Shown: positions 6,544 to 12,654 of the stretch, piece by piece
Numbering within the stretch: the stretch's first letter is position 1
How the letters are laid out: each line of letters opens with the position of its first letter
NCBI GenBank assembly: GCA_934692665.1
Contig: CAKUUG010000041.1
Span: forward strand, 1 to 13,798
Direction: 5' to 3'
DNA: 13,798 nucleotides
From: an uncultured Candidatus Melainabacteria bacterium
GTDB taxonomy: Bacteria > Cyanobacteriota > Vampirovibrionia > Gastranaerophilales > Gastranaerophilaceae
Program-made: the position numbers and the translations under genes
The notes under the pieces: model-generated
Told to the model about the DNA's origin: nothing
Database searches by the model: none
The model's input: only the letters and a program-made list of their open reading frames with translations

Positions 6544-7220
6544 GATATGACATAATGACGCTGTTTCCTGAATTTGTAGAAAGTTACTTTGCTTCTTCTA
6601 TTGCAAAAAGAGCAATCGAAAACAATGTCATAGAAGTAAACGTTCACAATCCAAGAAACTATGCAAAAAACAAACACAAAAAAGTAGACGACACTCCTTA
6701 TGGCGGAGGAGAGGGTATGGTTTTGATGTGTCAGCCAATTTTTGATTGTTATCGCAATATTGAAAAAAAAGAAAACTATGAATTTATTATGCTTTCACCC
6801 CAAGGTGAAAAATTCAATCAAAAAATCGCAAACGAACTATCAGCAAAAGACCAGATTATTCTTCTTTGCGGACATTATGAGGGTTTTGATGAAAGAATAA
6901 GACTGGGTTTAAATCCCAGAGAAATATCAATAGGCGATTTTGTCTTGACAGGAGGAGAATTGCCTGCATTGGTTCTGGTTGATTCAATTTCAAGAAATAT
7001 TGAAAATTTTTTAGGCAAAATAGGTTCGTATCACAACGACAGTTTTTCTGACGGACTGGATGGATTGTTGGAATATCCTCACTATACAAAACCAAGGGTT
7101 TTTGAAGAAATGGAAGTGCCGGAAGTACTGTTAAACGGAAATCACAAAGAAATAGAAAAATTCAGAAAAAATGAAAGCATAAAAAGAACGAAACAAAGAC
7201 GGCCTGATTTGTTGAATTAA
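6540..7220 (+). CDS. trmD: tRNA (guanine-37-N1)-methyltransferase TrmD
   Basis: SPOUT enzyme that methylates G37 of tRNAs to m1G, preventing +1 frameshifting. Its 226 residues are slightly short of the usual 230-255; it stops right after the RRPDLL end of the C-terminal domain. The SAM-binding trefoil-knot segments are LSPQG (85-89), LCGHYEGFDER (109-119) and IGDFVLTGGELPAL (131-144). The substrate loop has DTPYGGGEGM (51-60), and the linker has NDSFSD with the catalytic Asp probably D167, followed by EYPHYTKP. Within the linker DGL is doubled (DGLDGL, 171-176), an extra triplet of residues compared with the common SDGLLEYP form. It is the second gene of the rimM-trmD unit. Confidence 0.97.
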   Translation: MRYDIMTLFPEFVESYFASSIAKRAIENNVIEVNVHNPRNYAKNKHKKVDDTPYGGGEGMVLMCQPIFDCYRNIEKKENYEFIMLSPQGEKFNQKIANELSAKDQIILLCGHYEGFDERIRLGLNPREISIGDFVLTGGELPALVLVDSISRNIENFLGKIGSYHNDSFSDGLDGLLEYPHYTKPRVFEEMEVPEVLLNGNHKEIEKFRKNESIKRTKQRRPDLLN

Positions 7221-7222
7221 AT

Positions 7223-7562
7223 TTAGGTTATATTTTTTTTCAATTCTTTTAAGCTAATCAAATTTTTATACAAATACTCCAACTCCGCCAGAGTCAATTC
7301 ATTAATCAAATCAAATATTTTTTTTTGTTAGTTTGTCTCTTGTATTAATATGTTCAAAATCAAACAGCTCTTTTTCAGCTACATTTAATGCTTTTGCAAT
7401 TTTCGTTAATGTCACGGCACTTACGAATTTTTTGCCCCTTTCTATATTGGACAAATTTGGTATATCTATTCCTACCATTTCTGACAAAACTTCTTAAGTT
7501 AGATTTTTTGAACGTCTTATTTCTTTGATTCTTGCACCAAATTTTTCTTGCAACAAACTCAT
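7223..7562 (-). pseudogene. Broken XRE-family helix-turn-helix regulator
   Basis: Translation from the ATG at 7562 reads MSLLQEKFGARIKEIRRSKNLT, then TAA at 7496-7494 (codon 23), then EVLSEMVGIDIPNLSNIE, RGKKFVSAVTLTKIAKALN and VAEKELFDFEH. This is the classic Cro/C1 HTH with the stop where LTQE normally has Gln (CAA to TAA, one base). A second lesion lies in a run of nine A's (7326-7318 on this strand): removing one A restores a coherent tail, IFDLINELTLAELEYLYKN then LISLKELKKNIT, ending at TAA 7225-7223. It keeps a good Shine-Dalgarno (AGGAG, 7572-7568) and a TATAAT at 7615-7610. Two independent lesions make sequencing error an unlikely explanation for both. It is divergent from the damaged prepilin gene and ends two bases from trmD. 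It was probably a transcriptional repressor; the target is unknown. Confidence 0.88.
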
Positions 7563-7725
7563 AAATGCTCCTTTTTACAAAATAATATTCTTAAAAAAGA
7601 AGTATTTTAATTATACTTTTATAATAAATTATGTTGATATTTTTAGTCTAAAATGCTAATATTAATAATATTTTTTTATATCTACTACTAATTTTTCATA
7701 TATTTTTTAGTATAAAGTAGCAAAT
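7563..7725. other. Intergenic region between broken regulator and broken prepilin
   Basis: 163 bases, almost pure A/T. It holds the Shine-Dalgarno and TATAAT of the regulator (minus strand) and a TATAAA at 7711-7716 that could serve the prepilin (+), with no good -35 or Shine-Dalgarno on that side. I see no RNA gene. An AT-only palindrome, AATATTA/TAATATT, lies near 7659-7672. Confidence 0.45.
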
Positions 7726-8536
7726 ATGAAATTTTTTAAAAACGCATTTTACCTTAGCTGAAGTTATGATAACATTGACTGTGATTGGAATAATCACAGC
7801 AGTCATCATCCCTGTTGCAATACATTCAAAACCCGATGAAAATGTAATGAAATTTAAAAAAGCGAATAATACATTATACCAAGCAATTTCAGAATTGGTC
7901 AATTCTGATAAATACTATCTGGATGGAGATTTGGGGAAATATCCCGATGGAAGCTGGCTTGATGAAACAACTGCAAAAAACCAAGCTTACTTATGCAATA
8001 CTTTAAAAGACGTTTTATCAACAAAAAACGACACTTGCGAAACGGGATTCAATATAGTATGCGGCAAAAACACAGCTGCAGTACCCGAAGATGTCGGAAT
8101 ATACCAAACAACCAACAATTCTTTAGCTGCTACAAATTTTTCCCAAACTTTGGATGATTATTGTAAAGAAGCTAACACAAAATGTGCAACTAATTTAAAA
8201 ACAATCACAACGGCAGATAATATTGTATATTATGATGCTGCTCACAGATACCCTTTTGGTTATTCTTGGTCGCAATCGATAAATACAGATGGCACATATA
8301 GAGATACAGGAATAAGAAGGTTTTATCACACTTGGGATAGACAAGGGACACAAGACCTTGTCAATTACGACAATGGTAAAGGATTTTACTATTTTTACAA
8401 AGTAATATGCGTTGATATAGATGGAATAGGAAAAGGTGAAGAACCTTTTGGTTATGGAGTAAGAGTAGATTGCAAAATAATGCCCGGAAAACGTGCAGGC
8501 GAATGGCTTGAAAAATCTATTCAAGGCGAAGGTTAA
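7726..8536 (+). pseudogene. Prepilin-like protein frameshifted in its leader peptide
   Basis: From ATG 7726 the reading is M-K-F-F-K-N-A-F, then the frame is lost and stops at TGA. One base too many in the TTTT at 7747-7750 separates it from the downstream frame, T-L-A-E-V-M-I-T-L-T-V-I-G (from 7751). With one T removed the protein would be 269 residues with a canonical prepilin start: basic leader, cleavage before F, Glu at +5, and a hydrophobic helix to about residue 32. This compares with 268 in the intact paralogue at 12655. The downstream ATG at 7766 leaves 256 residues but lacks the cleavage motif and Glu+5, so that product should not be assembled as a pilin. The rest is intact, with the C-terminal YKVICVDIDGIGKGEEPFGYG and GEWLEKS. 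No start codon exists in the downstream frame before 7766. Either a recent mutation or a sequencing error. Confidence 0.82.
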
Positions 8537-8537
8537 A

Positions 8538-9980
8538 TTACTCTTTTATGACTTCTATTTTGTCATAACTGAACAAATACGCTAAATGCTCTTTTTTTAT
8601 TATTTCCCCAGGCAAAAGTATAGAAATCCCCGGAGGGCAAAGAGCGACAACTTCTGATGAAATTCTGCCTATTGCATCGTACTTATCTACATATTCTTTT
8701 GGTGAAAAATACGCTTCTCTCAAATTCATAACAATTTCAGGATCTAATAAAGGCATAATTTTTATTTTATTTTGTTCTTTTTTGTATTTTTTGTCTGAAA
8801 TTTGTTTTAAACATTTTATCAAATATTCAAATTCTTCTCTTTTTCCACCAATATTTGACAACAACAAAATACCGGCGTCAGAAGCTGATTCTACTTCTAT
8901 TTTGTATTCTTTTTCCAATATTTCTTCTAACTGAAGACCCGACAAACCTTTCATTTTGATAAATATTTTTGTAATATCATGGTTCACATTTTCTAAAACA
9001 GAAAGGTTTTCTATGTTTTTCGCTTCTTGTCTAAAGTATTTTGCATTGTCTATTGCGTTTTGAAGCATTTTTTTGCCACTCGAAGAAGACAAATTCGCTC
9101 TTGCGGCATCCAAACTAGCAAGCAACAACAAACTCGGAGAAGTCGTATGCAACAATTTGAGTGCGTGGTTGATTTTTTCTTCTTCAAATATCGAATTTTT
9201 TGAAAGATGCAACATAGACGCCTGAGTCATTGCTCCACCTGTCTTGTGCAAAGAATGAACGACCGCATCCGCTCCTAATTTTAAAGCTGTTGTTGGAAGG
9301 CTATTGTTAAAATTCCACAAACATCCATGGGCTTCATCCACAATAAGAGCCGCTTTGTATTTTTTGCAAACATTAGAAATAGCCTCTATATCTGATGCAA
9401 CACCTTCATAAGTTGGGTTTGTAATCCAGACAAGTTTAATATTTCTATTTTTTTTCAATTTTTCTTCAATATCATCTGCTTCAATATTGCCAAAAATCGA
9501 CCAGTCGTCGAATTTTCTAGGTATTACCCAATTTACTTTTGCACCCGAAATAATAAGTCCCGTTAAAACCGAACGGTGACAGTTTCTTCCGATTAAAACT
9601 TCTTCAAAAGGATTTGTCAAAGCAAAAGCAAGAGCGAGATTTGCAATTGTAGAACCACCTGTTACAAAATAGGTTCTTTTAGAACCATAAGCAATGCTTG
9701 CAAGTCCTTGAGCCTCTTTTATCGCACCTGTTGCAGGATGAAGCGTACCTAAATTGTCAAACTCATCTGTTGTGTCGATATTTAAGACATCTGATCCAAC
9801 AAGCTCTTGAAATTTTGGCAAAATGCCAACACCTCTATTATGCCCCGGAATATGAAAACCTGTCATAGGATTATTCTTGTATGACAACATAGCATCCACA
9901 AGCGGAGTGTTTTCGCTTTGGATGAAATTTTTTATAATATTGTCTTTTATTGATGAGAAAGAGATTTTTTCTGTTGTCAT
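8538..9980 (-). CDS. PLP-dependent Orn/Lys/Arg-type decarboxylase
   Basis: Fold-type I decarboxylase related to Bacillus SpeA/YaaO; makes agmatine, cadaverine or putrescine from Arg, Lys or Orn. Sequence does not settle the substrate. From ATG 9980 it has 480 residues, the usual length of this short class. Visible motifs: GFHIPGHNRG (41-50), VTGGST (106-111), NCHRS (133-137), DEAHG (215-219) with the PLP-contacting Asp/His, and HSLHKTGG (242-249) with K246 as the PLP lysine. The C-terminal domain contains REAYFSPKE and CPPGISILLPGE. A longer TTG start at 10052 would add 24 residues and read through a perfect palindrome, so I reject it. There is no Shine-Dalgarno at 9980; a leaderless promoter is possible. 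Together with SpeE nearby it suggests polyamine synthesis; if it decarboxylates arginine, an agmatinase or agmatine deiminase would be needed elsewhere. Confidence 0.93.
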   Translation of the reverse strand: MTTEKISFSSIKDNIIKNFIQSENTPLVDAMLSYKNNPMTGFHIPGHNRGVGILPKFQELVGSDVLNIDTTDEFDNLGTLHPATGAIKEAQGLASIAYGSKRTYFVTGGSTIANLALAFALTNPFEEVLIGRNCHRSVLTGLIISGAKVNWVIPRKFDDWSIFGNIEADDIEEKLKKNRNIKLVWITNPTYEGVASDIEAISNVCKKYKAALIVDEAHGCLWNFNNSLPTTALKLGADAVVHSLHKTGGAMTQASMLHLSKNSIFEEEKINHALKLLHTTSPSLLLLASLDAARANLSSSSGKKMLQNAIDNAKYFRQEAKNIENLSVLENVNHDITKIFIKMKGLSGLQLEEILEKEYKIEVESASDAGILLLSNIGGKREEFEYLIKCLKQISDKKYKKEQNKIKIMPLLDPEIVMNLREAYFSPKEYVDKYDAIGRISSEVVALCPPGISILLPGEIIKKEHLAYLFSYDKIEVIKE

Positions 9981-9985
9981 ATTAG

Positions 9986-10026
9986 ATATTATTACACGTA
10001 AAAATTTGGACTCAAGTCCAAATTTT
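9986..10026 (-). promoter_or_regulatory. Perfect palindrome over the decarboxylase promoter (candidate operator)
   Basis: A perfect 12-base inverted repeat with a two-base centre: AAAATTTGGACT (10001-10012), CA, AGTCCAAATTTT (10015-10026). On the minus strand its centre contains TTGAGT (10015-10010), which is 18 bases from TAATAT (9991-9986), itself five bases before the ATG at 9980. The palindrome would thus cover the -35 box, as expected of a dimeric repressor site. A second, more distant promoter is possible at TTGCCA (10107-10102) with TAATAT (10083-10078); in that case the palindrome would be a hairpin in the leader. Confidence 0.55.
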
Positions 10027-10121
10027 GGGTCAAAAACGAGATATTTTAGCAAACTGCTGTTAAAATATAAAAGTATTATATTAAAACCAAAAAAGGGGTG
10101 GTGGCAAAGGCTATTAACTAA

Positions 10122-10155
10122 AAAAATATGGGTAAAAATAATTACCCATATTTTT
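10122..10155 (-). terminator. Intrinsic terminator of the 95-residue gene
   Basis: Perfect 14-base stem, AAAAATATGGGTAA (10122-10135) and TTACCCATATTTTT (10142-10155), with loop AAATAA. On the minus strand a seven-T run ends the structure, which begins at the stop codon of the gene ending at 10154. It separates that gene from the decarboxylase, so the two are not one operon. Confidence 0.8.
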
Positions 10156-10441
10156 ATGCATTAATTGTTTGTGCCATTTCTTCAGCTTTTTTTTGAGCTT
10201 CCAGACGTCTTCTTTCATTCATTTTTCTTTTGTAGATTACGCTAGAGAGAAGATTGTAGGCGTTTTCGCTATTTATACAATTTATTTGAACAGTATCGTC
10301 TGTTAATTCTATATTGATTTCTTTGTTTGTCATAAAATCAGACTTATAGCCAGTTATTTGTATTATCCTGTTTTTCAAAATAGATAATGGCAAGGCTACA
10401 AATTCTTCGATAGAATCTAAAATTTTATTTTTGCTTTTCAT
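10154..10441 (-). CDS. Conserved-looking 95-residue protein, function unknown
   Basis: I do not recognise this protein. It has an N-terminal amphipathic part (MKSKNKILDSIEEFVALPLS), a central segment that reads like beta strands (about 26-56, IIQITGYKSDFMTNKEINIE then LTDDTVQINCINS), and a highly charged C-terminal helix (70-90, KRKMNERRRLEAQKKAEEMA). No membrane segment or signal peptide is visible. The frame is open 101 codons further upstream, but that part is antisense to speE and begins before the promoter, so ATG 10441 is chosen. The extended -10 TGC-TATAAT (hexamer 10454-10449) lies seven bases from this ATG, which implies a leaderless mRNA. It ends at a good terminator, which supports a real, separately transcribed gene. 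Confidence 0.68.
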   Translation of the reverse strand: MKSKNKILDSIEEFVALPLSILKNRIIQITGYKSDFMTNKEINIELTDDTVQINCINSENAYNLLSSVIYKRKMNERRRLEAQKKAEEMAQTINA

Positions 10442-10448
10442 TGAAATT

Positions 10449-10510
10449 ATTATAGCAAATATAGAATTTTTTTTGTATAATTTATGGAACATGTTAAAAA
10501 ATATAAAGGA
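10449..10510. promoter_or_regulatory. Divergent promoters of the 95-residue gene and speE
   Basis: Minus strand: TGC-TATAAT (10454-10449), seven bases before ATG 10441. Plus strand: TATAAT (10476-10481) with a weak TAGCAA -35 (10453-10458, 17-base spacing), then a Shine-Dalgarno AAAGGA (10505-10510) nine bases before the speE ATG at 10520. Confidence 0.6.
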
Positions 10511-10519
10511 AATCATAAA

Positions 10520-11377
10520 ATGGAAACAAAAAATCTCTACCACGAAATCACACCAGAAGGCTTTGGTATAGCAATAGAAAAAGACAAAGATTTGGCTTCT
10601 AAAAAATCTCCGTTTCAACAAATCGACTTTTTTCATTCTCGTGCATTTGGAAACGTGATGACCCTCGATGGCTTGATGATGACAACAGAAAGAGATGAAT
10701 TTTTCTACCATGAAATGATTGTTCATATTCCTATGCTTACACACCCAAACCCTGAAACTGTACTGGTTATTGGCGGTGGAGATGGCGGAACAGTAAGAGA
10801 AATTTTAAAACATCCGACAGTAAAACATATTGATATGGTCGAAATTGATGGAGATGTTATTGAATTGTGCAAAAAATATCAACCAACAATTTCTTGCGAA
10901 TTGGACAACCCAAAAGTCACCGTCCATGTTCAAGACGCTATTGAATTTATTAAAGACAAAGTTGATATGTACGACATTGTTCTTTCTGATTCAACTGACC
11001 CTATAGGCCCGGGGGTCGGATTATTTAATGACAAATTCTACAATGATGTAAAAAAGAGTCTAAAAAAAGGTGGAATCGTTGTTCCTCAAACAGAAAGCCC
11101 GTTTGCACAGAGCGAAAATATGAAAAATACTTACACAATGCTAAGACGTGTATTTAAAAACGTTGCTCCATATTGCGGACCTATGCCGACTTATCCTGGG
11201 GGATATTGGTCTTGGGGTTTTTGTAGCGATGATGTTGATGTTCCAACAAAAGATTTTATGCCGGAAATTAAACGTGCTGAAATAATTGAAAAAACAGCAA
11301 AAATATACAATAGAGAACTCCACGGAGCAGTTTTTGCCGTTCCAAATTTTGTTAGAGAGTTGGCAAAAGGTGAATAA
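10520..11377 (+). CDS. speE: Spermidine synthase (polyamine aminopropyltransferase)
   Basis: Transfers the aminopropyl group of decarboxylated SAM to putrescine, forming spermidine and methylthioadenosine. At 285 residues it is of typical size. N-terminal beta domain: FQQIDFFHSRAFGNVMTLDG. Rossmann domain: VIGGGDGG (83-90), MVEID with E108/D110 binding the nucleoside, and QDA (138-140). The catalytic loop is LSDSTDPIGPG with D157 as probable proton acceptor. PQTESPF and MPTYPGGYWSWGFCS follow. It ends AVFAVPNFVRELAKGE. ATG 10520 is chosen over ATG 10484 because it has the Shine-Dalgarno and fits the family start; 10484 lies at the expected transcription start. aroA begins inside its last codons. 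No SAM decarboxylase is seen in the window. Confidence 0.96.
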   Translation: METKNLYHEITPEGFGIAIEKDKDLASKKSPFQQIDFFHSRAFGNVMTLDGLMMTTERDEFFYHEMIVHIPMLTHPNPETVLVIGGGDGGTVREILKHPTVKHIDMVEIDGDVIELCKKYQPTISCELDNPKVTVHVQDAIEFIKDKVDMYDIVLSDSTDPIGPGVGLFNDKFYNDVKKSLKKGGIVVPQTESPFAQSENMKNTYTMLRRVFKNVAPYCGPMPTYPGGYWSWGFCSDDVDVPTKDFMPEIKRAEIIEKTAKIYNRELHGAVFAVPNFVRELAKGE

Positions 11378-12653
11378 TATCGTTTTAAAGGGGGAAATCA
11401 CAATTCCCCCTGACAAATCAATGTCCCATAGAAGTATTATTTTTGGTTCGCTTACGAAAAGTAAAATAAAAATCAAAAATTTATCTGTTTGCGAAGATGT
11501 TTTATCTACTTTAAATATCTTTAAACAATTGGGGTTAAAGTATGAATTTGTTTCAGAAAGAGAATTGATTTTGGATAGCGTTGATTTGTTCAAAACGAAT
11601 AAAAAAGAATTTACTTTTGACTGCGGAAATTCAGGCACAACAACCAGACTGGTTTGCGGATTGTTGTCGTGGCAAAATTTTAAATCAATCTTGATTGGTG
11701 ATAATAGCCTATCGAAACGCCCCATGAAAAGAATAATAGAGCCTCTAAAATTAATGGGGGCGGATATCTTGTCGAATGATTTTAAATTGCCGCTTGAAAT
11801 AAATGGAAAAAAACTAAATGCTACTAAGTATTTTTCACCGATTCCATCAGCACAAATAAAAAGTTGTTTATTGCTTGCAGGACTAGGGGTTGACGACACT
11901 ACAACGATATATGAAAATACTTTGTCAAGGAATCACTCGGAATTAATGCTTGATTATTTGGGAGCAAAAATTTCTTATGGAAGCGACAAAAAGGGATTTT
12001 ACACCCAAATTCAAAAATCAAATCTTATTCCAAAAGATATTGAAGTAGTGGGAGATATATCTTCTGCCGCATTTTTTATGGTTGCAGCAGCAATTATTCC
12101 CAATTCTTCGATTATAATTAAAAATGTCGGAATAAATCCCACCAGAACAGGGGTTTTGGATGTATTTAAACAATCGGAAATTGATTTTGAATTGTTAAAT
12201 GAAAAAACTGTCTGCAAAGAAAAAACAGCCGACATAAAAGTAAATTACACCGAAAATATAAAGCCTTTTGAAATTAAGGGTGAATTGGTTCCAAGATTGA
12301 TAGATGAAATTCCAATTTTAGCACTCCTTGCAACACAAGCAAATGGAAAAAGCACAGTTAAAGATGCAAAAGATTTAAGAAATAAAGAATCAGACAGAAT
12401 AAAAACTATAGCTGAAGCATTTAAAAAGATGAATGTAGCAATAGAAGAATTTGAAGATGGCTTTTCTATAGAAGGTAAAAACAATTTTGATAAAGAAGCA
12501 ACATTTGAAACATATTTGGACCATCGACTTGCGATGACTTATTTTGTTTTATCTTTGTTAAACAAAAAAGAAACAAATATCAACGGCCTAAATTGTATAA
12601 ATACTTCTTTTCCAGAGTTTATGAACCTGATGAATAGATTAATATCAAAATAA
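11370..12653 (+). CDS. aroA: EPSP synthase (3-phosphoshikimate 1-carboxyvinyltransferase)
   Basis: Sixth step of the shikimate pathway: joins PEP to shikimate-3-phosphate. The GTG at 11370 gives 427 residues, the standard length, and puts GEITIPPDKSMSHR with K16 at the expected place; an upstream in-frame ATG (11286) would add 28 residues overlapping speE and is rejected. Motifs: GNSGTTTRL (86-94), KRPMKRIIEPL, PIPSAQIKSCLLLAGL, SRNHSE (186-191), GDISSAAFF, TRTGVLDV, DEIPILALLA with D312 as active-site Asp, LRNKESDRI and DHRLAMT. The SRNHSE and GNSGTT forms resemble the Bacillus-type sequences more than E. coli AroA. It overlaps speE by eight bases, so the two are co-transcribed and probably coupled. 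A G/C-rich hairpin lies in codons 7-14. The TAA is one base from the stop of the convergent prepilin gene. Confidence 0.96.
   Translation: MNNIVLKGEITIPPDKSMSHRSIIFGSLTKSKIKIKNLSVCEDVLSTLNIFKQLGLKYEFVSERELILDSVDLFKTNKKEFTFDCGNSGTTTRLVCGLLSWQNFKSILIGDNSLSKRPMKRIIEPLKLMGADILSNDFKLPLEINGKKLNATKYFSPIPSAQIKSCLLLAGLGVDDTTTIYENTLSRNHSELMLDYLGAKISYGSDKKGFYTQIQKSNLIPKDIEVVGDISSAAFFMVAAAIIPNSSIIIKNVGINPTRTGVLDVFKQSEIDFELLNEKTVCKEKTADIKVNYTENIKPFEIKGELVPRLIDEIPILALLATQANGKSTVKDAKDLRNKESDRIKTIAEAFKKMNVAIEEFEDGFSIEGKNNFDKEATFETYLDHRLAMTYFVLSLLNKKETNINGLNCINTSFPEFMNLMNRLISK
11390..11410 (+). repeat. G/C-rich hairpin in the first codons of aroA
   Basis: GGGGGAA (11390-11396), loop ATCACAA, TTCCCCC (11404-11410): a perfect seven-base stem with five G:C pairs, about 20 bases after the aroA GTG and 13 after the speE stop. 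No T-run follows (TGACAAATC), so it is not a standard terminator. It encodes the conserved KGEITIPPDK residues but uses G/C-ending Gly and Pro codons, which are uncommon around it. Confidence 0.6.
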
Positions 12654-12654
12654 A

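Noticed and set aside
7494..7496. TAA read as an amino acid (recoded stop) in the HTH gene
   Set aside because: TAA ends several intact genes in the window (hisS, murT, aroA), so it is a normal stop here.
9981..10052. TTG start adding 24 residues to the decarboxylase
   Set aside because: No Shine-Dalgarno; it encodes the palindrome and matches no family N-terminus. ATG 9980 gives the usual length of 480.
10442..10744. N-terminal extension of the 95-residue gene (frame open to 10744)
   Set aside because: It is antisense to speE, lies upstream of the TATAAT at 10454-10449, and has odd Cys/His/Phe-rich composition. ATG 10441 is the sensible start.
11003..11020. G/C-rich patch in speE
   Set aside because: It encodes the invariant DPIGPGVG catalytic loop. 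Protein constraint explains it.
11286..11369. ATG start adding 28 residues to aroA
   Set aside because: It overlaps the conserved end of speE, and the residues are not EPSP-synthase-like. GTG 11370 gives the standard 427 residues.
11141..11899. Long minus-strand frame opposite speE and aroA
   Set aside because: Both opposite genes are unmistakable. The frame spans their junction, has no domain and shows shadow-like composition (many Ser, Phe, Leu).
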